Shown here: positions 17,566-27,771 of the stretch, one piece after another
Numbering within the stretch: position 1 is the stretch's first letter
Layout of the letters: every line of letters starts with the position of its first letter
Assembly: GCA_037442025.1 (NCBI GenBank)
Contig: JBBIRB010000006.1
Location: 1-64,000, forward strand
DNA length: 64,000 nucleotides
Direction of reading: 5' to 3'
From: UBA2287 sp037442025
Lineage (GTDB): Bacteria > Bacteroidota > Bacteroidia > Bacteroidales > Tenuifilaceae
Translations under genes and position numbers: made by a program
The notes under the pieces: generated by a model
Database searches by the model: none
What the model was told of the DNA's origin: nothing
What the model saw: only the letters and a program-made list of their open reading frames with translations

Positions 17566-18501
17566 CTATAAAAATCTTATGCTCTTATACTGCTGTGGTG
17601 GTTTTTCTTTTTTAAGAGTAAAGCTGTAGCCGAGCATAAATTCGTGCGATCCGCTGTTATAGCTGCTAATTTTTGTTGTAGAGAAATCGAAAGCATAGCC
17701 AATACGTAGCCCACTAAAAATTTCTGCCCCAACCATGGCAGCAACAGCTTCACCAACACGATATGAAACGCCCCCCCAAAACCTTTTATTATATATTAGG
17801 TTAGTATTTAGAGACAAAATTGACGATGTAAGGGTTGTCCCAACAAACACTGACGGGTTAATTTCCCACTGCTTATTGGGAAGAGCAAGGAAATACCCCC
17901 CGCAAAGGTAGAAATGCGTTTTATAGTGTGAAGGGTTAACGGCCTTGTTGTTTTTCGACTGGTTGATGTGAGTTGCAGAAAAGCCGAAGTACATTTGCTC
18001 ATTATTGTAAAATAGACCTAGGCCCAAATCGAGGTTCACCGAGTTTTCTTCTTTCTGCGGAACAGCAACGTCACCCGAAGCAACAGGAAAATTCCATGTT
18101 GGGTTCATGGTGTTATTAATTACTCCACCATTAATCCCAATGGCCAAATTGCCTACACGGGCAATTTTAAATCGATATGCGTACGATAGGGCTATTCCTA
18201 TGTCGGAGTTGAAGCCAAAGCGATCGTTTGTGATATTTAACCCGGCGCCATGCGATTTGCCAAATAGAGTAAAAGGGGCGTTAATGTTCACTACAGTTGT
18301 AATCGGAGCACCATCGCCAAAACCAACCCACTGTAGCCTATTGATGGCAGTTGCGTTTATCATGTCAGAGCTACCGGCAAAGCCAGGATTAATGGCCATG
18401 TGGTTAAACATGTAATGGCTAAAATGTGAATCCTGTTGAGCAAAAACCTTAATGGTTAGAAGCCCAATCAGTGTGAAAGCGAAAATTCTCTTTACAACCA
18501 T
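17566..18501 (-). CDS. porP: PorP/SprF-family type IX secretion outer-membrane protein
   Basis: The 311-residue protein has a signal peptide and the PorP/SprF pattern: QDSHFSHYMFN followed by NPGFAGS near the mature N-terminus, then alternating strands of an outer-membrane beta-barrel. It is the first gene of the operon, in the same order (porP-K-L-M-N) as in Porphyromonas gingivalis. The position next to porK makes it the core PorP and not one of the many SprF paralogues that sit beside adhesins. About 220 AT-rich bases upstream carry the operon promoter; no exact -7 box was identified. Confidence 0.93.
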   Translation of the reverse strand: MVVKRIFAFTLIGLLTIKVFAQQDSHFSHYMFNHMAINPGFAGSSDMINATAINRLQWVGFGDGAPITTVVNINAPFTLFGKSHGAGLNITNDRFGFNSDIGIALSYAYRFKIARVGNLAIGINGGVINNTMNPTWNFPVASGDVAVPQKEENSVNLDLGLGLFYNNEQMYFGFSATHINQSKNNKAVNPSHYKTHFYLCGGYFLALPNKQWEINPSVFVGTTLTSSILSLNTNLIYNKRFWGGVSYRVGEAVAAMVGAEIFSGLRIGYAFDFSTTKISSYNSGSHEFMLGYSFTLKKEKPPQQYKSIRFL

Positions 18502-18724
18502 TTGCGGTTAATTCTTGCTATTTGTGAAACGGAAGGTAAAGTAAATAAAAAAAATAGATTCCAACAAAATTATCAACAATTTAATGTTAATAAACCCCCC
18601 AAAGAAACAATGGCTTATACTTTCCTTTTACTATATAGGTTACCCAAAGGCTAAAAAAAACCCTTAAAAGCACTAATTTTTTTGACTATTGGCCTTAATT
18701 TGTGGGTAAACGAGCAGGGGTGAT

Positions 18725-19876
18725 TTAAATCATTCTGCTGGAAGCGCGGAGCCATCTTTCGGGCACATCGCCCTTGCTGGCGGCAATATAATCGCTATGC
18801 GAGCAGGCAACAATAATGGTTTCGTTACCCTTATTCTGCCCTTTACTCAGTTCTAACCACCAAGATTGGGTTACAATATCCTTTAAGAAAACCATATTCA
18901 CATTAGGAATGGGGCTTTTAATGAAAAACCGCTTATATTTTCTGTTTTGAATGTTTTTTCCTTCTTTTTTACGAGAATAAAAACCTTCGATAAAATGCCA
19001 AACCATTTGGGCCGCTAAATGAGCACTTTGCCCAGAGTTATCGTTTTTGAAGTTGTGTTCGAATAGGCCAAAAATTTTCATTTTGCTACTTAAACCAGCA
19101 AACCGACTCAACTGGCAAGCTTCTTCGGCATAAAGTCCATTGGGTGTAGGGCAACTTGTTGAAGGGCAGTCGCTTTGGCGGATACTAGAAAGGTCGAAGC
19201 TGGTAATTTGTGAATTTCTAAAAGCCGGTTCTACCTCTTGTATACTATTGCGCAGGTAGCCCAAACGGTATAATTCGTGGTGTTTCGATTCGAGGAGGCG
19301 TATTGCCTCATGGTTGGTAAGATACCCCTGAAAGCCGATGAGGTTTAAGCAATAAAGCCTCTCTCTTTCGGCCTCAGAAATGGGATTTAAAAAACTGCTT
19401 GGAGAAAAATCGGATGAATTGGGTTCCAAATCAACTTTTGAATCGACAATTGTAATAGAAATGCCTTTTTCCCTATTGCTTAGGGCCTGATATATTGGGT
19501 ACGTTAATTCCTGGGTTCCACCTAAAACAATAAGGGTAAGCTCTTTTTCTAGAGCCAATTCAATAACCAAACGCAGAGCAGCATAGGTATCGGAAGGCGA
19601 GTTGGTATTGGCAATGTTACCCAAATCCCAAATGTTTTTATGTACCGGAGCTCCTGAAAGGGAGTAAAGATACTGCCTGATGATGTTGGGCGATAGTGAA
19701 CTTCCCTTGGAGAGGGAGTTTCGATCCTCACAAATCCCGATTATTGCCAGCGACTCACGCTCTATGCTTTCTGGGTTCGAATCCAAAAACTTCGCCTTTC
19801 CAAGCATCGATACGCTTTTAGGAAGACCTTCTGGGAGCAGGTCAACAATAGCAGACGAAAGGATTTGTGATAGCAT
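18725..19876 (-). CDS. arginase/formimidoylglutamase-fold protein with lost metal ligands
   Basis: The 383-residue protein aligns with the ureohydrolase (arginase/agmatinase/HutG) fold, but the manganese motifs are eroded. GGDHS is replaced by LGGTQE, DAHxD by DSKVD, and the SxDxD strand reads SFDLSSIR. About half of the six metal-binding residues are therefore missing, so hydrolase activity is unlikely. The fold around them is well kept, which points to selection for another role such as a structural or regulatory protein. It starts 2 bases after topA on the same strand, hence is co-transcribed and perhaps translationally coupled with it. Its annotation as formimidoylglutamase should not be trusted for function. 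Confidence 0.75.
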   Translation of the reverse strand: MLSQILSSAIVDLLPEGLPKSVSMLGKAKFLDSNPESIERESLAIIGICEDRNSLSKGSSLSPNIIRQYLYSLSGAPVHKNIWDLGNIANTNSPSDTYAALRLVIELALEKELTLIVLGGTQELTYPIYQALSNREKGISITIVDSKVDLEPNSSDFSPSSFLNPISEAERERLYCLNLIGFQGYLTNHEAIRLLESKHHELYRLGYLRNSIQEVEPAFRNSQITSFDLSSIRQSDCPSTSCPTPNGLYAEEACQLSRFAGLSSKMKIFGLFEHNFKNDNSGQSAHLAAQMVWHFIEGFYSRKKEGKNIQNRKYKRFFIKSPIPNVNMVFLKDIVTQSWWLELSKGQNKGNETIIVACSHSDYIAASKGDVPERWLRASSRMI

Positions 19877-19878
19877 GG

Positions 19879-22212
19879 CTACTTTTTGGTTCTGGTTGTT
19901 TTGGCTGTTCTTTTCCCTTTCTTTGAATTTGTTGGTTCCTGCCCGTTCACAATTTCAAGGCATTTTTCGTAGGAAAGCGAATCAATTGCGGTTCCTTTAG
20001 GCAACTTGTAGTTGTTACCCTTAAAAAAGATGTAAGGGCCCCATCTGCCGTTGAGTATTAGGAGTTGCGAATCCTCTTCAAATTGTTTGGCAACCCTTTC
20101 AACGGCTTTCTGGCGCGATTCTTCAATTAGTTCTATTGCTCTTGCCAATTCGATGGTTAAGGGATCATCCGTTTTTTTAAGAGAAACGAATTTGGAATTA
20201 TGCCTTACATAGGGGCCAAAGCGCCCCACGCCAATTACTACCTCTTTTTCCTCATAATTACCTACGCTACGGGGTAGTTTGAATAGCGACAGGGCATCGT
20301 CGAGCGTAAGCGATTCGATCAGTTGACCCTTAAGAAGGCTTGCGTACTGGGGCTTTTCGCCGGTTTCAGCATTGGCCTCCCCAATTTGAACCACAGGACC
20401 AAACCTGCCAATTCGAACCGATACGGTTTTACCCGTTTTGGGATCGAGACCTAAAAGTCGCTCGCCCTTACTGTAGTCCGATTCCTTTATGGTTCGTTCA
20501 ACGTTTTTATGAAAAGCTTTATAGAATCGATCAATCATTGAGGTCCACTCCTTTTTGCCGTCGGCAATTAGGTCGAACTCTTCTTCTACAGAAGCAGTAA
20601 AGTTGTAGTTAAGTATATTGGTGAAATGTTCAACTAGGAAGTCGTTCACAACCATGCCAATATCGCTCGGAAAAAGTTTAGCTTTTTCGGTTCCAACCGT
20701 TTCAGTTTTCTCTTTCGAATCTATTTTACTTTTCTTAAGTGAATGGATTATATACTTCCGTTCGCTCCCGGGCCGATCTTCCTTAAGCACATATCCGCGC
20801 GAAATGATGGTTGATATGGTGGGCGCATAGGTTGACGGGCGGCCAATTCCCAATTCTTCCAATTTTTTCACCAAGCTGGCTTCAGTGTACCGTGGAGGTC
20901 GCTGGGTGAAACGCTGGGTTGCCAAAATTTCAAGCGGATCGAGCAACTCACCTGCTTTCATGGGAGGTAATAGCTCCTCGTTTGCTTCGTCCACATCATC
21001 GTCGGTCGACTCGAAGTAAACCCTTAAAAAACCATCGAAAAGGAGCACTTCGCCAGTAGCCAAGAACTTGTAATTTGAGTTAGATATATCGATTGTGACA
21101 ACAGTTTTTTCAATTTGAGCTTCGCTCATCTGTGAGGCAACGGTTCTTTTCCAAATGAGTTCGTACAATTTTTGTTCGCCAGTGTTTGTCGATACTTTTT
21201 GCTTTTCGAGGTAGGTTGGCCTTATAGCTTCGTGAGCCTCCTGAGCGCCCTTAGCCTTTGTTTTAAAATTACGCACATGCACATACTTAGGTCCAAACTC
21301 TTTCTCAATTAAACTCTTGGCCGAAGCAAGGGCTGCATTTGAAAGGTTAACGGAGTCGGTACGCATATAGGTAATATGGCCTGCTTCGTATAACCGCTGG
21401 GCAAGGGTCATGGTTTGGGAAACGGAGAATCCCAATTTCCGACTTGCCTCTTGCTGTAAGGTGGAGGTAGTAAAAGGGGGCGCAGGCGATTTTTTGGCCG
21501 GCTTTTTAGAAATGTCGGAAACGGTAAACTTGGCGTGTTTGCAGCTTTCGAGAAATTCAAGTGCTTTAGCCTCTTTTTCAATTCTATCGTTAAGTTCAGC
21601 TTTAATTTTTCCTTGTCCTTGGAATGCGCCCGTTACCCTGAAAAACGATTCCGACTTGAAGCCCAGTACCTCACGTTCCCTTTCTACAATAAGCCGAACG
21701 GCTACCGATTGAACCCTACCGGCCGATAGCGATGGCTTAACCTTTTTCCAAAGAACAGGGGATAGTTCGAAGCCTACAAGTCGATCGAGGACTCTACGTG
21801 CCTGCTGCGCATTCACTAGGTCCTGATTAACATAACGGGGGTTTTCAACTGCTTTCTGAATAGCCTCCTTAGTAATTTCGTGAAAAACTATACGCTTGGT
21901 TTTCTGTGGCGACAACTTTAGCACCTCGCAAAGGTGCCAGGCAATGGCTTCTCCCTCGCGGTCCTCATCGGTAGCGAGCCATACTGTTTCCGACTCCTTG
22001 GTAAGTTTCTTGAGCTCATCAACTACCTTTTTTTTGTCATCGCTTACAATATATTCTGGTTTAAAGTTGTTATCGATATCAATTCCCAGTTTTTTCTTCG
22101 ACAGGTCGCGTATATGCCCAAAGCTCGATTTTACCGTAAACCCTTTACCTAAAAACTTTTCAATGGTTTTGGCTTTGGCAGGCGACTCAACAATTACCAA
22201 GTTCTCTATCAT
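19879..22212 (-). CDS. topA: DNA topoisomerase I
   Basis: This type IA enzyme relaxes negatively supercoiled DNA. The 777-residue protein starts with the Toprim motif VIVESPAKAKTIEKFLG and has the DEDREGEA acidic motif (about 88) and the active tyrosine in ITYMRTDSVNLS (about residue 290). The C-terminus has several repeats of the type GRFGPxV/GRWGPYI in place of cysteine zinc ribbons, then a lysine-rich tail. This is the usual form in Bacteroidota. It is upstream of, and nearly abuts, the arginase-fold gene. Confidence 0.96.
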   Translation of the reverse strand: MIENLVIVESPAKAKTIEKFLGKGFTVKSSFGHIRDLSKKKLGIDIDNNFKPEYIVSDDKKKVVDELKKLTKESETVWLATDEDREGEAIAWHLCEVLKLSPQKTKRIVFHEITKEAIQKAVENPRYVNQDLVNAQQARRVLDRLVGFELSPVLWKKVKPSLSAGRVQSVAVRLIVEREREVLGFKSESFFRVTGAFQGQGKIKAELNDRIEKEAKALEFLESCKHAKFTVSDISKKPAKKSPAPPFTTSTLQQEASRKLGFSVSQTMTLAQRLYEAGHITYMRTDSVNLSNAALASAKSLIEKEFGPKYVHVRNFKTKAKGAQEAHEAIRPTYLEKQKVSTNTGEQKLYELIWKRTVASQMSEAQIEKTVVTIDISNSNYKFLATGEVLLFDGFLRVYFESTDDDVDEANEELLPPMKAGELLDPLEILATQRFTQRPPRYTEASLVKKLEELGIGRPSTYAPTISTIISRGYVLKEDRPGSERKYIIHSLKKSKIDSKEKTETVGTEKAKLFPSDIGMVVNDFLVEHFTNILNYNFTASVEEEFDLIADGKKEWTSMIDRFYKAFHKNVERTIKESDYSKGERLLGLDPKTGKTVSVRIGRFGPVVQIGEANAETGEKPQYASLLKGQLIESLTLDDALSLFKLPRSVGNYEEKEVVIGVGRFGPYVRHNSKFVSLKKTDDPLTIELARAIELIEESRQKAVERVAKQFEEDSQLLILNGRWGPYIFFKGNNYKLPKGTAIDSLSYEKCLEIVNGQEPTNSKKGKRTAKTTRTKK

Positions 22213-22471
22213 TTATAATATGGTATTAGCATGTAAAACGGCACAAAGTAAAGCAATTACAAAACGAACTACAAAATTTTACATAAATTATATGTTTAAA
22301 GCCTATAAACACTGAGGGTGTAGGTAATGCAAGAAAAAAAACTGAAATGAATTTGCTAAAATGCGAAACAAATATCAAACTAAATTGAGCCCGTTGAACC
22401 GAATTATATGAGATACTTTTCAGACACCATTCTTTCTAATATTATGTTAATAGTGCTTTACAAAATGAATT

Positions 22472-24841
22472 ATGGTTAACTTTACTGCAAATTTTATAGG
22501 TATGAGATTCTCGAAAAAATTTATTTTATGGTTCTGGGGCATATTTGCCTTTTCATGGGTTATTGGTATAGGACTTTTTGTAATGATAGGAATGGAGGTT
22601 TTTGGCCCCCTTCCAACATTCGAGGAGTTGGAAAATCCCAAAAGCATCGTGGCCTCCGAGGTGTACTCGGAAGACAATTTGGTTCTGGGAACCTACTTTG
22701 TTCAGAACAGAAGTTTTGTGGAATTTGAAGAGCTATCGCCCAATTTAGTAAATGCTCTCATTGCCACCGAGGATGTTCGCTTTTATCGTCATTCAGGAAT
22801 CGATGCCCGAAGCTTGGGGCGAGTGATTGTTAAAACCATTCTTTTGGGACAAGAGGGTAGTGGAGGTGGAAGCACGATTACTCAACAGTTAGCTAAAAAT
22901 CTTTTTCCCCGCGACACGCTCTATCGCAGATCTACAATTATAAGAAAAGCCAATCTGGTAGTTAACAAATTTAAAGAGTGGATCACATCTGTTAAACTTG
23001 AAAGGAACTATACCAAGAGCGAAATAATTGCCATGTACCTAAATACTGTTGCCTTTGGTAGCAATGCGTATGGAATTAAAATGGCAGCAAAAACTTTTTT
23101 CAACGTACCTACCGACTCAATTAGCGTTGAACAGGCAGCTATGCTTATTGGGGTTGTAAATGCGCCTACTCGTTACAGTCCGGTTCGAAACCCAGAACGA
23201 GCGTTGCAGCGGCGAAACCATGTAATATCGCAAATGGGTAAGTATGGGTTTATTTCAAAATCCGAATCGGATTCAATTCAAAAACTCCCCATTAATTTAA
23301 ATTTTAGGGTGCAGGATCATAACGTGGGCTTAGCAACCTACTTTCGCGAGTCGCTCAGGCTTATGTTAAGCGCACCTAAACCCGACCCCAATGCATATTT
23401 CACTAGAATTTTGTACGTTGAGGATTCTCTACAGTGGGCCAATAACCCGCTTTACGGATGGTGTAACAAAAATCTGAAGCCCGACGGAACGCCATACAAT
23501 TTGTATCGCGATGGGCTTAAAATTTATACCACTATTAACAGCAAAATGCAAGCCTACGCAGAGGAAGCGGTTGCAAATCACCTTGGAACTTTTTTACAGG
23601 TCGAGTTCGACAAGGAACAGAAAGCTCGTCGTTACAGACTATTTGCCGATGCATTGACCGATGCTCAGATTAACTCCATTTTAAATAGTGCCATGAGGCA
23701 AACCGAATTATACCGCTTACTTAGGAACAGAGGGGTTTCAATGGATAGTATAAGCAAGGTTTTCAGAACAAAGGTGCCCATGACCGTTTTTACATGGAAG
23801 GGAGAACGCGATACGCTAATGAGCCCCCTCGATTCTATTAAGCACTACAAGCGCTATTTGAGGGCCAGCTTCATGGCCATGGACCCACGAAACGGGAACG
23901 TTAAGGCATGGGTGGGTGGCCCCAACTTCAAGCATTTTAAGTACGATCAGGTTAACAAGGGTAAGCGACAGGTTGGGTCAACCATTAAGCCATTTCTTTA
24001 TACTCTGGCCATGCAGGAGGGGCTATCCCCCTGCCATACCATTCCAAATGTTGCACAAACCTTCCAAGTTGCCGACTCTACATGGACCCCAAAAAACTCG
24101 GGCAATACCAAGTACGATGGTAAAATGGTAACATTAAAATGGGGGCTGTCAAACTCAGTTAACAACATTTCGGCATGGCTTATAAAGCAGTTCAATCCCA
24201 ACGCCCTGGTCGATATTGTTAAAAAAATGGGTGTCACAAGTCGATTAGATCCAGTGCCCTCTATCTTCCTTGGAACCTATGAAATTTCGCTTTACGAAAT
24301 GGTGGGAGCCTATGGCACTTTTGCCAACAAGGGCGTGCATGTTGAACCTTTGCTAGTAACCCGTATTGAGGATCGGAATGGCAATGTGCTTGCCACCTTC
24401 GCCCCCCAAAAGAATGAGGCTATAAGCGAGCAAACTGCTTACCTTATGGTGAACCTTCTCGAAAGTGTTGTAAACCGAGGAACAGCCATTCGGCTACGTT
24501 ATCGCTATAATTTTTCCGCCCCCATTGCCGGAAAAACTGGAACCACACAGAACCACTCCGATGGATGGTTCATGGGCATGGTACCCAACTTGGTCGCAGG
24601 CGTTTGGGTAGGTGCCGAGGATCGCTCGGTACGTTTTCAAACAATTGGCATGGGACAGGGAGCCAATATGGCACTCCCCATATTTGCCCTTTTCCTCGAC
24701 AGGGTTTATAACGATCCCCGCTTAGGATATACACAGCTCGACCAATGGGAAAAGCCTTTAAGCCCACTCAATGTTAAGCTGGATTGCGATGACATTGACC
24801 CCAAGGCTAGCGGTGAAATTTGGGAAGAGGACTTCTTTTAA
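22472..24841 (+). CDS. class A penicillin-binding protein (PBP1A-like)
   Basis: This bifunctional enzyme polymerises and crosslinks peptidoglycan. After one transmembrane helix (about 17-42) comes the GT51 transglycosylase with catalytic Glu in ATEDVRFYRHSG (Glu100) and GSTITQQLAKN. The transpeptidase follows with SxxK in GSTIKPF (about residue 502), SxN in SNSVNN and KTGTT near residue 690. The 789-residue size is normal. An alternative start at 22502 (MRFSKK) gives a more typical cytoplasmic tail and may be the true one. It converges with, and overlaps by 4 bases, the ABC ATPase gene. Confidence 0.95.
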   Translation: MVNFTANFIGMRFSKKFILWFWGIFAFSWVIGIGLFVMIGMEVFGPLPTFEELENPKSIVASEVYSEDNLVLGTYFVQNRSFVEFEELSPNLVNALIATEDVRFYRHSGIDARSLGRVIVKTILLGQEGSGGGSTITQQLAKNLFPRDTLYRRSTIIRKANLVVNKFKEWITSVKLERNYTKSEIIAMYLNTVAFGSNAYGIKMAAKTFFNVPTDSISVEQAAMLIGVVNAPTRYSPVRNPERALQRRNHVISQMGKYGFISKSESDSIQKLPINLNFRVQDHNVGLATYFRESLRLMLSAPKPDPNAYFTRILYVEDSLQWANNPLYGWCNKNLKPDGTPYNLYRDGLKIYTTINSKMQAYAEEAVANHLGTFLQVEFDKEQKARRYRLFADALTDAQINSILNSAMRQTELYRLLRNRGVSMDSISKVFRTKVPMTVFTWKGERDTLMSPLDSIKHYKRYLRASFMAMDPRNGNVKAWVGGPNFKHFKYDQVNKGKRQVGSTIKPFLYTLAMQEGLSPCHTIPNVAQTFQVADSTWTPKNSGNTKYDGKMVTLKWGLSNSVNNISAWLIKQFNPNALVDIVKKMGVTSRLDPVPSIFLGTYEISLYEMVGAYGTFANKGVHVEPLLVTRIEDRNGNVLATFAPQKNEAISEQTAYLMVNLLESVVNRGTAIRLRYRYNFSAPIAGKTGTTQNHSDGWFMGMVPNLVAGVWVGAEDRSVRFQTIGMGQGANMALPIFALFLDRVYNDPRLGYTQLDQWEKPLSPLNVKLDCDDIDPKASGEIWEEDFF

Positions 24842-26529
24842 ACTTCCTCACTTCTCCCGGGAATCGATTTGAGCAGTCTTTTGGTGTATTCGGTTTGGGG
24901 TGAAGAAAAAATGGTATCGGCGTTCCCCATTTCAACAATATGGCCGCCTTGCATCACCATTATTCGGTTGCTCATGTAGCGAACCACCGACAGGTCGTGC
25001 GAAATAAAAACGTAAGTGAGCCCTCGTTGCCGCTTAAGATCGTTCAGAAGATTCAGAATTTGAGCTTGTACTGAAACATCCAGCGCCGAAACCATTTCGT
25101 CGCAAATCAGAACCTTTGGTTCAAGGGTAAGTGCCCTTGCTATAACAATACGTTGGCGCTGGCCACCCGAGAACTCGTGAGGGTAACGGTAAAAGCTGTC
25201 GGGAGGAAGTGCAACTTCATTGAGCAGCCCCAAAGCGTAAGCTTTCCGTTGCTGAGCTCCCTTAACAAGCCCATGAACCCTGAGGGGCTCCATTATGGCT
25301 TCGCCAATAGTTAGGCGAGGATTAAGCGACGAGTAGGGGTCCTGAAAAACAATTTGAACCTGGCGGCGGAAGCTCTTTAGTTCGGAGGTAGAAAACTGAC
25401 CAATGTTTTTTCCTTTAAACTTAACAATGCCGATGGGATTTTCGATTAAGCCAAGCAGCGAACGCCCCAACGTGGATTTTCCACAACCCGATTCGCCCAC
25501 CACCCCAAGGGTTTCACCCTGGAAAAGGTTAAAAGAAACATTATTTAGGGCTGTAAAACTCCGTTTGGGCTTATTCAGTAGCGAACGTGAAATTATGTAA
25601 CGAACCGTTAGGTTACTAACCTCAAAAACGGGCGAACTGTCGAGCTGCACTGTGCCTTCATCTGCAACGGTATGAAGTACGTTCCCATCGCCATTACTTT
25701 CAATAAAATCGCCTACAGTCATTAGCCTGCTTGGCCGGCTATCGATGGGTGGCCTACAAGCAACCAGCCCTTTTGTGTAGGGCTCCACTGGGTTTGTAAG
25801 GATTCTATTGGTTTTTCCTGTCTCTACCACCCTTCCTTTGCTTAGCACAATGGCCCGGTCGGTTACTTCTGAAATAACACCTAAGTCGTGGCTAATGAAC
25901 AGCAGACTCATACCCCTATTGCGTTGTATTTCCCGAAGCAAAAGAATTATTTCTTTTTGTACGGTTACATCGAGGGCTGTGGTGGGCTCGTCGGCAATGA
26001 GGAGGGCTGGGTTTCCAGCAAGTGCCATAGCAATTATAACTCGCTGCTTCTGCCCACCACTCAGTTGGTGCGGATAGCTTCTGTATACTTTTTGCGGGTC
26101 GGGTAGCTGCATCTCTTCGAAGAGCGATATGCACCTTTCCCTGGCGGTTTTTCCTGTTAATGCAGTATGAAGCGAAACGGCTTCCTGAACCTGCAGCCCG
26201 CATCGCATCGAGGGATTAAGCGAGGTCATGGGTTCCTGAAAAATCATGGAGAGCATTTTCCCCCTTACGCTTTCAATTCCTTTTTGTGGCAATTCAAGAA
26301 GGTTGATTTCCTCTTCAGAATTGGGATGAAATATGGCTTTGCCTTCTGCAATTTTTGCCGAAGAGGGAAGCAAGCCCATTAATGCGAGCGCAGTTACCGA
26401 TTTGCCCGACCCCGATTCGCCAACTATTCCGAGCGATTGTCCCTTGAAAAGTTTAAAATTAAGCCCAGTTAAAACTACCGAGGCGCCAAACCTAACCGAC
26501 AAATTATCGACTTTCAATAGAGGTTCCAT
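24838..26529 (-). CDS. dipeptide/oligopeptide-type ABC transporter ATPase, two fused nucleotide-binding domains
   Basis: The 563-residue cytoplasmic protein is a tandem fusion of DppD- and DppF-like ATPases, as in YejF/GsiA. Domain 1 has GESGSGKS (about 36-43), LSGGQKQR and LLIADEPTTALD; domain 2 has GESGCGKS, FSGGQRQR and LICDEMVSALD. Both are complete, so both sites should hydrolyse ATP. No peptide permease or binding-protein gene is adjacent, so the membrane partners are elsewhere. It is the last gene of a run after rbfA, the methyltransferase and the LolC/E-like permease, 6 bases after the last. Confidence 0.9.
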   Translation of the reverse strand: MEPLLKVDNLSVRFGASVVLTGLNFKLFKGQSLGIVGESGSGKSVTALALMGLLPSSAKIAEGKAIFHPNSEEEINLLELPQKGIESVRGKMLSMIFQEPMTSLNPSMRCGLQVQEAVSLHTALTGKTARERCISLFEEMQLPDPQKVYRSYPHQLSGGQKQRVIIAMALAGNPALLIADEPTTALDVTVQKEIILLLREIQRNRGMSLLFISHDLGVISEVTDRAIVLSKGRVVETGKTNRILTNPVEPYTKGLVACRPPIDSRPSRLMTVGDFIESNGDGNVLHTVADEGTVQLDSSPVFEVSNLTVRYIISRSLLNKPKRSFTALNNVSFNLFQGETLGVVGESGCGKSTLGRSLLGLIENPIGIVKFKGKNIGQFSTSELKSFRRQVQIVFQDPYSSLNPRLTIGEAIMEPLRVHGLVKGAQQRKAYALGLLNEVALPPDSFYRYPHEFSGGQRQRIVIARALTLEPKVLICDEMVSALDVSVQAQILNLLNDLKRQRGLTYVFISHDLSVVRYMSNRIMVMQGGHIVEMGNADTIFSSPQTEYTKRLLKSIPGRSEEV

Positions 26530-26535
26530 AAGTAT

Positions 26536-27771
26536 CTATTTTTTGGAACCGTCCTCCATTGCAAAAATACGGCGGGTAATGATTCGAACCGGAAACCGAG
26601 TGGCCAAATAGCCTAAGGCTATTACTAAAACAAAAATGAATAATATATCAACAGCCTGAACCTCCACGGGGTAAGCATCTATTATGAATGTACCAATTCC
26701 CCTCAGTTTAACGGGTTTAAATACAATTTGAACAAAGCAAATGGCCAAACCAAAAAGAATTCCCATAACCGTACCCGCTACCGAAACCAAAAGTCCTTCG
26801 GCGAGAAAAATCTTCTGAATCATTCGATTATCGGCTCCGAGGCTCCGAAGGGTTTCCACATCGCTTCGCTTATCGATTATAAGCATTGAAAGTGAGCCAA
26901 TGAGGTTGAAGGAGGCAATAATAAGAATAAGACCTAGAATTAGAGCGATGGCAACCTTTTCGGTTTTCATGGTTTTGTAAAGCGACTCGTTTTGCTGGTA
27001 GCGGTTGAGTACCCGGAACTGGTCCCCAACAATAGCCTGAACCTCCCGTTGAACACGATTGGGGTTGAACCCCTTTCGAATTTGCAGTTCAATGCTGGTA
27101 ACCTCATTGTTATAATTCAATAGTCCGCGAGTAAACTCAATGGGAACAATAATGTACTGCGTGTCGAATTCCTGCTCTATGGCAAACACACCCGATGGCA
27201 TAATTAGCTTCGATGAAAAGGCTGAGGCCGACGATATACCATGATGCCGCCCTCTGCGGGGTAAGTATATTTCGAGCGGATCGAAATGGGCCAAATTGGC
27301 ATTGAGGTAGTAAGCTACTCCCTGGCCCATAATAGCCAAAGGCTGGCTGCCCCGCCACAGCAGAAACTCCCCATCAATAATCATGGAGTCAATGCCAGTT
27401 TGCTCGCCGTAGTTTTTGCTAACACCCTTCATGATGCCTATGTGCTGCTTGCCACCGTACTTAAAAAGAGCGTTCTCTTCAAGAACTTCAGAAAAAACGG
27501 CTACCGATTCGAGGTTACGAAGCGTTTGAAGAGGGGCAAGGGTATCGGGGAAGGTTTTGCCTTCAACAAGCTCAATTTTTAAATCGGCATCGAATGCCGA
27601 CATCATATTGCGGATAAGTGAATCGAACCCATTGAAAACCGAAAGAATAACCACCAAAGCAGTAACACCTGTAGCCATTGCAACTACCGAAATACCCGAG
27701 ATTATGTTGATAATGTTGTGCGATTTTTTTGCAAACAGGTATCTACGTGCTATATAGAATGGAAAATTCAT
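26536..27771 (-). CDS. LolC/LolE-like ABC transporter permease (FtsX/MacB_PCD type)
   Basis: The 411-residue membrane protein has an N-terminal helix preceded by FYIARRYLFAKKSHN, a large periplasmic part, and three C-terminal transmembrane helices (from about residue 275), the layout of LolC/E lipoprotein-releasing permeases. The opening INIISGISVVAMATGVTALV and the SLGADNRMIQKIFLAEG segment are typical of the family. In Bacteroidota a single such protein may release lipoproteins from the inner membrane, but its LolD ATPase is not encoded here; the adjacent DppDF-type ATPase is an unlikely partner. Its start overlaps the methyltransferase stop by 4 bases. Confidence 0.87.
   Translation of the reverse strand: MNFPFYIARRYLFAKKSHNIINIISGISVVAMATGVTALVVILSVFNGFDSLIRNMMSAFDADLKIELVEGKTFPDTLAPLQTLRNLESVAVFSEVLEENALFKYGGKQHIGIMKGVSKNYGEQTGIDSMIIDGEFLLWRGSQPLAIMGQGVAYYLNANLAHFDPLEIYLPRRGRHHGISSASAFSSKLIMPSGVFAIEQEFDTQYIIVPIEFTRGLLNYNNEVTSIELQIRKGFNPNRVQREVQAIVGDQFRVLNRYQQNESLYKTMKTEKVAIALILGLILIIASFNLIGSLSMLIIDKRSDVETLRSLGADNRMIQKIFLAEGLLVSVAGTVMGILFGLAICFVQIVFKPVKLRGIGTFIIDAYPVEVQAVDILFIFVLVIALGYLATRFPVRIITRRIFAMEDGSKK

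Noticed and set aside
26536..27771. LolC/E-like permease pairing with the neighbouring DppDF-type ATPase
   Set aside because: The ATPase is a peptide-importer-type fusion, not LolD-like; shared transcription alone does not make them a complex.
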